The translations under genes and the position numbers were made by a program. A stretch of DNA of 64,000 nt from Campylorhamphus procurvoides (Eukaryota > Chordata > Aves > Passeriformes > Dendrocolaptidae): contig WBMV01006647.1 of assembly GCA_013396655.1 (NCBI GenBank), positions 3,381,400 to 3,445,399 of the forward strand, read 5' to 3'. This document shows positions 25,270 through 36,700 of this stretch, in pieces (position 1 is the stretch's first letter; every line of letters starts with the position of its first letter). The notes beneath the pieces were generated by a model. It had not been told where the DNA came from, made no database searches, and was given only the letters and a program-made list of their open reading frames with translations.

Positions 25270-25677
25270 TATGATCAGAGGGCTGGAGCATCTCTGCTAC
25301 GGAGACAGGCTGAGAGCTGGGGTTGTTCAGCCTGGAGAAGGGAAGGTTCCAGGAAGACCTTAGAGCCCCTTCCAGTAATGAAGGGGCTACAGGAGAGCTG
25401 CAGCCCCACAAGGGCATGGAGTGATGGCACAAGAGAGAATGGCTTTAAACTGAAAGAGGGTACATTTAGATTAAGGAGAAATTCCACACTGTGAGGGTGG
25501 TGAGGCCCTGGCACAAGTTGCCCAGAGAATTTGGGGATGGTCCATCCTTGGAAGTTCAAGGCCAGGTTGGATGGGGCTTTGAGTGACTTGGGCTAGTGGA
25601 AGGAGTCCCTGCCCATGGCAGGGGGTTGGGACTAAATGATCTTTACAGTCCCTTCCAACCCAAACCATTCTATGATA
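25270..25677 (+). mobile_element. CR1 LINE, about 400 bp of 3' end
   Basis: Runs from AGGGCTGGAGCATCTCTGC through GTTGTTCAGCCTGGAGAAG, AATGGCTTTAAACTGAAAG and GTGAGGGTGGTGAGGCCC to the 3' end CCATTCTATGAT. It is the best-preserved CR1 here. Its part from 25343 is repeated in the contig-overlap copy at 26377-26711. Confidence 0.92.
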
Positions 25678-26375
25678 ATCTTTAAGGAAAGCAGCTATGC
25701 CATGTTAGCAGCAAATATGAGTGACTTCATACTTATCAGCATTAATCCAAAATAGAAGTGCTCAAATGATTTTTTCCCCACAAGATTTCATTTCCCAATG
25801 AAACTTCCCATGAAAGCAAGTGCACTTAAGCAAAGAAAACTGTGCAATTAGGCTCTTCTTTGACACATATGAATGCAAGCATAAGCTAATTTACAAGTCT
25901 TTAGCTGCATTTTCTTGTAGAAAAGTTTACACTACTCTGCTTCCAAAGCAAAGAAAATTAGCCTTTGCTCAAGACTGGAGCACTTCAAGTGTACAGTAAG
26001 ACTTTGACTGTGCTTGCTGTGGGAGAATACAGTTGGGATCTAGCCCTATGAATGAGAAAGCTTCCCAAGTCTTCAGGATATTTCTACAAGACAAATGTAG
26101 TCTAATTTTACCCACCTCATACAAAAGTCCCGATGTTGGCAGTATTTAGTCACAATAACATGCATAAACATGGTACCTGTGTATGCAAATATCCCATGCA
26201 TGAAAAAAAGAGAAGTTGCAGGTCCTACAGCTGTAATACCAAAGTAAGAAACACTTGGCAGTGGACATTGATATCAATAGAGTTGAAATAAATGATGACA
26301 AAGTGCAGACTCTTGTTATCTGGTTATTATCTACAGAGACAAACTGCCAGGGCATTTAGCAAATTCTTCACCCTC
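25343..26375 (+). repeat. First copy of 1033-bp duplicated contig overlap
   Basis: Identical to 26377-27409 except for three substitutions that I see (T/G and T/C in the CR1 part, A/T near the end). It ends at a single N (26376). The pattern suggests two haplotype contigs laid end to end. Confidence 0.85.
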
Positions 26376-26376
26376 N

Positions 26377-26711
26377 AAGGTTCCAGGAAGACCTTAGAGC
26401 CCCTTCCAGTAATGAAGGGGCTACAGGAGAGCTGCAGCCCCACAAGGGCATGGAGTGATGGCACAAGAGAGAATGGCTTTAAACTGAAAGAGGGTACATT
26501 TAGATTAAGGAGAAATTCCACACTGTGAGGGTGGTGAGGCCCTGGCACAAGTTGCCCAGAGAATTTGGGGATGGTCCAGCCTTGGAAGTTCAAGGCCAGG
26601 TCGGATGGGGCTTTGAGTGACTTGGGCTAGTGGAAGGAGTCCCTGCCCATGGCAGGGGGTTGGGACTAAATGATCTTTACAGTCCCTTCCAACCCAAACC
26701 ATTCTATGATA
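26377..26711 (+). mobile_element. CR1 LINE, assembly-duplicated copy
   Basis: Same element as 25343-25677, truncated at the N at 26376 rather than biologically. Two substitutions distinguish it in the CR1 part. Confidence 0.88.
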
Positions 26712-27409
26712 ATCTTTAAGGAAAGCAGCTATGCCATGTTAGCAGCAAATATGAGTGACTTCATACTTATCAGCATTAATCCAAAATAGAAGTGCTCAAA
26801 TGATTTTTTCCCCACAAGATTTCATTTCCCAATGAAACTTCCCATGAAAGCAAGTGCACTTAAGCAAAGAAAACTGTGCAATTAGGCTCTTCTTTGACAC
26901 ATATGAATGCAAGCATAAGCTAATTTACAAGTCTTTAGCTGCATTTTCTTGTAGAAAAGTTTACACTACTCTGCTTCCAAAGCAAAGAAAATTAGCCTTT
27001 GCTCAAGACTGGAGCACTTCAAGTGTACAGTAAGACTTTGACTGTGCTTGCTGTGGGAGAATACAGTTGGGATCTAGCCCTATGAATGAGAAAGCTTCCC
27101 AAGTCTTCAGGATATTTCTACAAGACAAATGTAGTCTAATTTTACCCACCTCATACAAAAGTCCCGATGTTGGCAGTATTTAGTCACAATAACATGCATA
27201 AACATGGTACCTGTGTATGCAAATATCCCATGCATGAAAAAAAGAGAAGTTGCAGGTCCTACAGCTGTAATACCAAAGTAAGAAACACTTGGCAGTGGAC
27301 ATTGATATCAATAGAGTTGAAATAAATGATGACAAAGTGCAGACTCTTGTTATCTGGTTATTATCTACAGAGACAAACTGCCAGGGCATTTAGCAATTTC
27401 TTCACCCTC
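26377..27409 (+). repeat. Second copy of 1033-bp duplicated contig overlap
   Basis: Starts right after the N at 26376 in the middle of a CR1 element and repeats the preceding 1033 bases. Unique sequence resumes at 27410. Confidence 0.85.
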
Positions 27410-28228
27410 AGATGCTTTCACTCACAATCATGTATGTGTCTGGCTGGGATGCCCTAGCTGGGGGTACTGAATTACCTTCCTGAATGGGACCAAGATCTCT
27501 GTCCTGCCTTCAGCAGGGGACAGCACCAGCTACTTCAGCAAAAGGTTTAGAAATACCAAACAGGCAAGAATGGGGTGTAATCCCTTTTCCACGTCATGGC
27601 TTACTTTGGACAATGGTAGGAATTGGCTCCAGTGTTCCCCCTGCAGCAGGACACCCAGGGCTCTCCCAAACAGCAATAACCTTGGTGTCTGTCTAAACAA
27701 CTGATCCCTGGCTTTGCACTGGGCTGCATTCTCAGCCTCATGCACTCTGCAGGGCCACCAGCTCTTTGCTTCAATTTCACAGCTTAATTCAATCCCAAAT
27801 TATCAAATACACACAATTACCTTGTGACATTTGAATCACCGTGCTGTCTGAGCTGGACGGGGAGGGGACACGGGGTCACAGCAGACAGCACACAGCCCGT
27901 GGCAGCTGTGAGCAACAGCAGCCTCACGAGCCTTCCCTGCTGTTCCATCCCATTTTACAAAGTCAGACAGGTGCACTCCTTCCCCAGAGGGCCTTACAAC
28001 TGCTCTGCACCAGATGCTGCTCCTGGGCCCTGAGCACCAGCGCCCTGCACAGCCCTGCTGGAAACTGTGGCCAGTCCCTCCTGGCCAGAAGGTGCATGGG
28101 GGGACACAGAGTGGCTGAAGGGCCCCCAGATCCACCTGCTCAATATAAACACCCTTTGCAGTGTTGTACCTGGAGCTCCTTGCCTTCCCAGAGCAGCTGA
28201 GCATACAGCTGGCATCTCCTGCACTGGA

Positions 28229-28594
28229 CACAGAATCACTGAGTCATGGCATGGTTTGGCTCAGAAGGGACCTTAAGGGTCATCTTGTTCCAATTCCCTG
28301 ACACAGGGAGAGACACCTTCCACTAGCCCAGGGTGTTCCAAGTGCCATCCAATCTCACCTTGAACTCCTCCAGGGATGGGGCATCCACAACTTCTCTGTG
28401 CAACCTGTGCCAGGGCCTGCCCACCCTAATTTCTTCCTGATACCTAATGTGACCCTGCCCTCTGCCAGCTTGAGGCCATTTGCCCTTGTCCTGTCTCTCC
28501 ATGCCCTTATTCAAAGCTCTTCTCCAGCTCTCTTGGAGCCCCTTTAGGTACTGGCAGGTGCTTGACAGTCTCCCCAGAGCCTTCTCTTCATCAC
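28229..28594 (-). mobile_element. CR1 LINE fragment
   Basis: Reversed 3' end CACAGAATCACTGAGTCATG, then GGGACCTTAAGGGTCATC, CACCTTCCACTAGCCCAGG, CTCCAGGGATGGGGCATCC and TTGGAGCCCCTTTAGGTACT. The frame at 28323-28637 on the minus strand comes from this repeat and is not a gene. Confidence 0.9.
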
Positions 28595-28967
28595 AGTTTG
28601 GATTGTAATTTACCCTAATGCTGAGGGCAATGGCCACGTGTTGCAGCTGTCATTTTTGCTATTATTACACAAACTTTCTCACTCCAATGTCTTGTTGAAC
28701 AGCATGCTTAATTGAGTTTATTCTTTCATTATTCAGAGAGTACCATTCTCCTCACATGTATCCCACAGACAAAATATATTAATATCTGGCAGTGTTCTTC
28801 CTAATAACACTAGATCATTATTCCCCTTGTAACTCTTACTCTGTACATTTTACTCAGCAGTTCAGTACAGGGCACTGTTCAAAAAAGATTTAGGGCCCCA
28901 ATGCTACTGGGAAACACCAGATCCTGCTTTTTATACCCTAAACAGTTACAGCTATAAGGTGGAAAGC

Positions 28968-29014
28968 AGGGCCAACAGAACATCTTTAGGGCCAGCAGAA
29001 CATCTTTAGGGCCA
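28968..29014. repeat. Short tandem duplication, 20-bp unit
   Basis: Two units of AGGGCCARCAGAACATCTTT followed by a partial third (AGGGCCA). One mismatch between the units. Confidence 0.8.
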
Positions 29015-29588
29015 AAAACAAGTGAGACCATTTCCCCTTGGAATTCTATCAGCCTTTCTTTCCAGTGAGGGAAGAGAAAAGCACATTCCTGCCCCTGCTT
29101 TAGTGACACGCCACCATCTCAATTCGAAGCTGTGGGATCCTGACCTGAGGAAGGAAACATATCCACAATTCCATTGTTTTTTCAAAAAAACTGTAATATT
29201 CAAACAAACTTTGCAAAGGCTGTGATAAGCAACATAACAACATGAGCAATGCTGCCCCATTTATACCCACCTCTTGTGATGATCCAGGAAACTGCAGATT
29301 GGGAAGGACCACGTGGGTGCTGGGCTGGAAACAATTCTTTTTTCTTTTCTCTTCTGGTGATTGGAATAAGCAGCAGCATTGAGTTAAAAATAAGACCAAC
29401 TGTTCTCCAGACCTGCAATTATTCTCTTACTTGCACTTGTCTGTAACACTTCTTTCAGTAATCACTGCAGCACAAAATATGCCAGAAAAGTTTGAAATCC
29501 AAGTGCAATCTCAGTCACAGTAAATGACGAATAACGCATGTTATTTAATTCAACATACCAGAAGCAATTTTCTCACTCTCTTTAGCAT

Positions 29589-30643
29589 TTTATTTGCTTA
29601 TAAATACAAGTCAATACCACAAGATGGCACTTTCTTACTTGCAACACACACTATTATAAACACTTACCCTCTTCAAATGTTCCCAGAATTTTACGACATG
29701 TAACTCTCAGTGGTTCTGAAACATTTAAAAAAGCAAGACCTTCTACAAACTGCATTTGTGTTTGATGTATATTAAATGAGGTCAGGTAATTAAATTCAAA
29801 AAAAGGAATTTATAAATATTTCAGATAAGAAAATTTAAATACAAAAGCAGAGTTTGTATTAATTAAACTGAATTACAATTTAAACTGGCCATAATGTATC
29901 TACATGGTTTAATTTAATTTAAAATACTTTTTAAACAATCAAATCCTCTAGCCATTCATTAAAACACCTATCTACTCAACTCTTTAAAAAATATTCTTGG
30001 TTAAGAAACCACCTATGCTTTTTCATAACAATCCTTATTCTGTCCTGTAGGTGGAAATGAAGCAAAATCATATTCCAGACTAGAAAACAGGATAAGAAGG
30101 AAGAAACTTTAAAAAACCTGGTAACTTCAGACACTTCAACTCATTCTTTCTTGCATTTCTCAAAATACATGATCTGGTTTTAAAGTCTTTGAACGAAATG
30201 TAAACACTAGAAAACTCATTGTTGAAGTATGTGAAGAATAAAGAACCCTGCACTAATATAGTGCATAATGATGCTGTGTCAAACTCGTCATTTACAGTAA
30301 ATGTCACATTTTCCTTGGGATTGTCATGCCTTCTTTTTTTAGCTAATTCCTTTTGATGTCTGTAGATTCCTTTTCATTCCCATTGCTCAACAGGAAGAGA
30401 TGTACTTTCTGGTCTCTTCAGAAAAGTGTCACAGGATCCAAGTTTTTAATTTCTTTTTTTTTTCTTTTTTTTCTTTTTCTTTTTTTTTAATAAAGAAGTG
30501 GCAAAGTTTTAAGCTTGCAATACTTCTGTTCTGCCCGGTATATTACACATCAGGAGATTCCTCAAAAAACTGAGAAGTCGGAGAGTTCCAAAAAAGAAAG
30601 CAGTTAAGGCAGTTGATGTCTAGATTTGGATTTCTTTAACATG
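29589..30643 (-). other. THSD7B: Probable THSD7B 3' UTR with candidate poly(A) signals
   Basis: AT-rich sequence follows the stop codon. On the minus strand an ATTAAA lies at 30486-30491, about 150 nt after the stop, and is followed at once by a long A-rich tract (T-rich on the plus strand, about 30449-30488). That tract could mark a real end or cause internal priming. Another ATTAAA occurs near 29908-29913 and an AATAAA at 29589-29594. Which is used cannot be decided from sequence. Confidence 0.4.
30449..30488. repeat. Homopolymer-rich T tract (A-rich in THSD7B transcript)
   Basis: About 40 bases of nearly pure T with single C interruptions on the plus strand. In the THSD7B transcript this is an A/G tract inside the proposed 3' UTR. 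Confidence 0.85.
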
Positions 30644-30725
30644 TTACATGTCAACATCTCCATCATAGGCCAAGGTCAGAGGCTTCTGCTGGGGAGGAGG
30701 GCTTTGATGCTGCTTCGTTTTTTTG
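30644..30725 (-). CDS. THSD7B: THSD7B terminal coding exon, cytoplasmic tail and stop
   Basis: The acceptor is ttctcttgcag; 82 nt of coding sequence end with TAA at 30644-30646. The exon encodes the tail KKTKQHQSPPPQQ followed by KPLTLAYDGDVDM. The last block (PLTLAYDGDxDM) is, to my knowledge, conserved in both THSD7 paralogues. The proline/glutamine segment before it fits THSD7B rather than THSD7A. Confidence 0.88.
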
Positions 30726-33700
30726 CTGCAAGAGAAGTGGTTCAGAAGACAAAATTATAACCTGGAATAAGCTCAGAAACACCATCAAAACCCAAACTTC
30801 AACAAAAAATCAACATCCCCCACTGGATAATTTTTTAAGTGTGTGACACAGGCACAGAAATGGGCAGCCAACTGTGCTCCTCATCTGCAGAGGAAATAAA
30901 GCATATTTGTTTCCTGCCTCTTCTCACAGCTGACAAAACAAGGAACACCTCACAGAAAAATGGGAACACAAGCTGTCTAGGAGTGGGATATTCTCGTTTT
31001 TCTTTGGCGTGGTATCGAAGCAACAATAATTGTTATTGAGAAATACATTTCCTCACCAGCCGTCAAGTGATGGAGAAGTGTGTAATGCTGTTTAAAAAAT
31101 CCTCTGTATCCTCCACTGTGAAGCCACAGAGAAATGGAGCTACATGGCTTGGAAACAAGGGAGCTGCAACACCAAAGCAGCATCCAAATGCTGTTAATTT
31201 GAGCTTTTAACCAAAGAGAGAGACTGAGAGAAAGACCAGAAGAGTGAGAGGGAATAAACTGATCTTGGATGAAAGAGGGCAATGATACTGTCAAGCACAG
31301 TTGTGACTCTCATTGCCTGCCCTGATCTAACAGGGGTTGGGCCAGCTTGCACCATTAATGTTTGTAAATTCAGGCCAAATCCAAGGGCATTGCCTTTCAA
31401 ATCTTCAGACCAGGGGGTGCAACATGAGCTCTGTCAAGTCAGGCCCATCACCCCTGCCTGCTGTGGTAGCTGCATTGGAGAAGGGCAGACAACCCCCCTC
31501 CCAGTAAAGCCCACCACCAGTGACACACTGGTGTAGGCCAGGGCCCAGTTCCCTGTCTTTAAGAGTGGCTGGTAACAGCAGCTTTAGACACAGGACATGT
31601 TTCCACCTGACATATTCACTGCAAAAATCTATTTAGGGATTTCCTGAGCTGGAGTGCACATCCCGAAAACCACAATTAACACCAAGAGACCCAATCTCCC
31701 ATGAACTGTTATGCCATCTTTGCATCCATTTATCTTCCTGCCATGCACAGTCCCCTGCAGCAGTAAGCCCACAAGGTAATAATGCACTGTGTGAAAAATA
31801 ATACCTTTTGTTTATTTTAAATGATCATTTCATCAGATGCCTCCTACTTCTTTTATTGTGGGAAATAAAAATTCCCTAGCACCCTTTTCTCCCACATTCG
31901 TGATTTCATAGATCTCTATTGTATTCCCACATCAAACATCATTTTCCAACTGAATGCCCCTATTCTATTTAGTCCTTCCTTGAGCAGAAGCCAGCTCCTC
32001 GATCCAATCATTCTCCTTGCCTTTCTTCTGATTTACTTTATCTTTTTTTAAATAATACAATAAAACCCCTTTCTAATCCCAGCAGAAACCTGAATAAATA
32101 TAAGGTCCTATTGATAACCAAAAAGAATTCTTTCCCTGCATGACCACCAAACTTCTTCACAATAATGTCCCATTAGCAGCTACAATTTGCAGTTTTAATT
32201 ACTCTGAGATAGGGGCCAAATGAAGGCGCTTAGGTAATCCAATCTCCATCCTTTCCTAAAGCCTTGAGGATCAAATCTCTGCCACACAGCATGTTGTGAT
32301 ATATTTTGGGTTGTTTAAGTAAAAGCAAACTAGCTTTTGTTTAAGGCCAAAATACATGCCATACTCACCACATCAGGTAGGATGTAAAAATCAGGAGAAC
32401 TATGATGAAGAACCCACCAGCTGATACTCCATACACCCACATCTTCAGTTTACCATCTGTTGGAAGATGAAGAAAAAGGACAGGGGAGAAAAGGGGAGAA
32501 TAAAAAATATTATTCTAAAATACACAAATTTTCAAGAGACTAATTAAAGAGAGATTAGTAGCATCATTGATGGGAAATACAGCAAGGACTGGCTGGGAAT
32601 AACCCATAAACCCCGTATTTTTGACAGCAAAGAAGATTTCTGTAAAAATCAATCATTTTGAAGACAAAATGCTGACTTTGGTAAAGAGCATAGATCTTCA
32701 ATGAAAACTGAAATTAAACTTCTCGTCCCAGTTTTCCAAAGCAGTATTATTTCCTACCCCTGCTCTGGCTGGGCTCCCATAGCTCATTATGGACAGCCTG
32801 GGCTTATGGTGCAGCACAGAAACACAACCCAGGTATTTCCTACCCAGGGAAAGGAGCAGGGACATGGGATAATTGGGGTCCATTTGCTCCAGAGCCCCAG
32901 TGCAGCACTGCTCTGGCACAGGCAATTCAATGCTGAGCTGACCCAGACACACAGAGGTAACATCTGATGTGCTTAGCCCAAAGAAAAGAGGGTTGAGAAG
33001 GGACAGGATTGTTCTCCATAAATACTTGGGGGTCAATTGGGGCGAACACCAGAGAGCACAAGTGGACAAGCTGCTTTGAGCTGGAAAACACTCGGGTAAC
33101 AAATGGGAATAAATTCAGCTTAGAATAAAAACAAGAATAGGCTTTGTAACAGTAAGAGGGATAAAGCTGTGAAAGAGCTTTCTGGTTGAGCCACAGGAGC
33201 AGGAGACATAAGTGGCTTTAAGACAAGGTAAGGCTGTTTGGGTTGCAATGATCAGGGAACCTTGGAGGAACCCCTCCATGCACACATGGGCTCGAGCCTG
33301 TTGAACCATTCCCTTGTCTCAGAACCCTTCAGCTGGACAGGTCCTTCATTACAAGCTCTGCATTAATTACAACAATTGTTCAGAGATCAACACTTCTGTT
33401 TCTTGCTCTGCCCTGGCTGTGCAGCTTTCCTTGAGGGGAGAAGGTGCTTTGGTGTTTTTCCATGCAGCAGCATCCTGAGCTGACTCGCATCATCAGAGCT
33501 GCAAACACACACTGGAGGCTGAACAGGAACCTGTGCTGTGCCCACAAACAAGGTCTGACAGAGGCCATTTCAAACTCAGCCAAGTGAGAGGGACAATCAC
33601 TGAGCCTGGTTTACATTTTATGTTTGAATGATGAATTTTTTCAAAGGGAAACACATTTAATCAGATCCCATTCTTCCTCATTTTTCTTCCAGGCTCTGTG

Positions 33701-36700
33701 GAAAGGCTGAGTACCTCTCACACATTTTCTCTGCCCTCTGAAACACTTGCAGACTCTCTCCCATGCGAGAAGAGTTCTGTTTGTCAGGCCTGGGTTGCTT
33801 TGTTTGGGGTTTTTTTTCTGAAGTCTAGGTAGGAAATTTGTTGCCCTCTCAACTGAAGAGGGCAAGAAACATTTAGCAGTCCTGCAAAGGGACTGTCATA
33901 GACACAAAAAGGCGTCACAGCATGTCTGCAATGAAGGCAGCTCTGCTCTCCATCCCCAGCAGAAAGGCATTGGACCATGTCATCTGCCAATTTAAGCAGT
34001 GCTATTTAAATTGCCTCTCTACTTGAAAAAAAGTTTCTGTACCTGAACTCTGGCCTCCCAGAGTGTGGTAAAGAGAGGAAAAACACAGCCTGATTTGCAA
34101 TCAGTTCTGTGCACTCCTGCAGAGCATTTAGAAGAATAAAAACATCAGCCTCATTAAATCATAATACAATTTGTGTTCCACACTGTAAGTGGGAAGGGAA
34201 ACCACAAATTAGCTGGAGAAAGGCACATATGCTTTCACTGACAGATAGAAGCCCTTAGACATACACAAATGTCAAGGACTGTGGTGCTGCAGGGTGGTAA
34301 ATGCCATCCATACAGGGAGAATTCACCACAGACCTGCTACCAAGAGCACAACTTGAGGGCAACAGTGGTTTCCTGGCTGAGCCAGCACTAACTACTGCAA
34401 ACCCCCAGACTAGGGAGCCTGAGAGCCTCTTTAAGGGCAGTAAATACATATTCTGCCATGAAATTAGACAAAGGGGAGTGATTTGAAGAGCACCAGCCTT
34501 GAGCTGGGGTCTGAAGAGCACATACAGACTGAAGAGTTAACTGCAGGATGCCATGGGGTTGGGGATACACGTAGCACACACAGAACACCTTTATTCCTCT
34601 CCCATATATTGTTTCTATAACATTTCTGCCCTAAAATTAAGTACCACCGTGTACTGTAAAAGCTCCTTAGTCCCCATTTCTCTTACAGTCCCTGGGGGAG
34701 AGCTGGCTCACAGATGCTGCACTGAGGTCAAGCCCACCAGAAGCTTTCAGGGCTGCAGATGAATGCTGATTTAAAAAGAGGATTTGCAGCATCCACCTAC
34801 ACTTCCCTCCCTTTTTCTAACCCCATAAAGGTACCAGTTGAAGAGATGACACCCAACTAAGACAGCCTACAGAGAGCCAGGGATGCTGAAAAAAAGCCAA
34901 TTAACCCCAAACCTTTGACTCAAACTGCAGGTGAACTGCGTGGGCTTTTGGATGAAGGGTCTGATCGAAAACCAGACAACTTTAGGCAGCTTTGGACTGA
35001 GCTCTCTGAGCCCAGAGAGTGTCAGCACAAAGGTTAACTACTGTATGCAGATCAAATATGTAAATGTAACATTCAAAGTGTGATCACATATATCAGACAG
35101 AATTACAGCTCCCTGAATCCCCTAACACAACCTTTTGTTACATGTTTTCTAAAGCCTTGTTTTCATTAGGAACTAATTGCAAACAAATGCAATGTCAGGT
35201 AGCAGAAGAGGGAGACGACTGCACTGCCAGTATTTCAGAATACCAGGAGAATGGATGTGCTTCAGTAAAACCTGATGCATCTGACACATTTGCTTCCCAT
35301 TTTAAAGTCCTATTTGCATTGTAGAAATTTATTTTGAATGAATTCATCTTCAAAAGAACAGTCAGAATGGGAATCAGCTATTACTACAGCACTAGTCCTG
35401 TGGAACAGTCTGGGCACATCCAGTACACGGTTCCATCTGGGGAGGATTTTGTGTTGTGGGTGTCAAAGATCCATCTGGGATGAGTTGCTTGGGCACAGCA
35501 GCTTTCCTGCTTTTGTGGGGTGTTTTTATTGTCACAACTTTAACACTTAAAATTCTAAACTCTACACTTTCTTTTCATATATTTTTGAAACATGAAAAAA
35601 CAACCAATGTTTTAATGAAAACGTAAGCACTTTCTGCTCTGAATCTTCTGAAGCGCTGGTGATCAATATCTTTCCGAGTCCAAACATATTACTTCTAGAA
35701 ACATCATCAGATAATAGTTCCAAGCATCCCCCCAAATCACATATGACTGTGGTTTTGCAAAATATTATTGCCTCATTGTGTCTTTGCTATCTCTCAGCAT
35801 AAGAGATTGTGATTCCTCTGTACAGGCACAAAGGCATGAAAGACAACACGCGAGTCGGAAACTGGGAGGCTGCTGTTAAGCTCCCGGACACAATCTCTGA
35901 TGTTATGAGCTACAAAGCTTGTCCCTTTCTCCTACAGAAACGTTTTAAAGACCATTTATTCCATTCATATTTAAGTTTTTCACCTGGATTAAAAGGTTGA
36001 ATAGACCATCCTTTGAAAATGTCATGCATTTTTGAGTTGACAGGTTTATTTTTTCCAGAAATGGTCTTAACATCAGCTTTCTTATCTTCTAAACCCGGTA
36101 CCTTCACGCAGTAATCCAGGACCCCATTTGATCTCATTACTTCTGTGTATCCTCGCTCACAACCGCAGACTCCTCTCTGGGAGATAAAAGGGAATTCAGC
36201 ATTAAACCAGACAGTGCCCCCTTGCACAACAGTGCACACTGTAGGGAAACCACACGGTACAACCACCACCACCAAACCAAACCACCCAGGAACTGGTGCC
36301 TGAAACCCCATTTCAGTTCAAAAAGCCAGATATATTTGGGGAATCGGTTGAAAAAGAGTCTGTAATTATGGAGAAACCAAACATACAAACATTTTCATCC
36401 CAACAGACTTAATAACCGGAATCTGTGGCAAACTCCTCTCGTCAGTAACAATTTTCCTGGTGACCCTGCTGGGCATTAGAAGAGACAAACCAGAAACAGT
36501 TCCCCTTCAGAGTCAAACCCTCCTCATGTATTTCCACTCCAGTATTTCACAGGGCTATCTAAAATGAAGCTTTCTTATGGCCAAATATCCACTGCCCTGG
36601 ATCAGTCTAAGCAGTTTCCTCAAGAGGTTTTTTAGAAGTCTGTGATTGGCTAAATAGATCCTCCATTTTATGGATTTCTACTTTAAAACAGCTTTTTTAT

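Larger units (their letters stand above)
27410..29588. other. Downstream flank of THSD7B
   Basis: Contains a CR1 at 28229-28594 and a 20-bp tandem duplication. Frames at 27836-28239 are overlapping on both strands and match no family. Confidence 0.5.

Noticed and set aside
28323..28637. 104-codon minus-strand frame
   Set aside because: Lies almost wholly within a CR1 fragment and represents its 3' region, not a host gene.
1..29500. Exons of HNMT, the gene next to THSD7B in mammals
   Set aside because: I looked for its methyltransferase motifs among the frames and found none; it must lie further away, if the gene order is kept.
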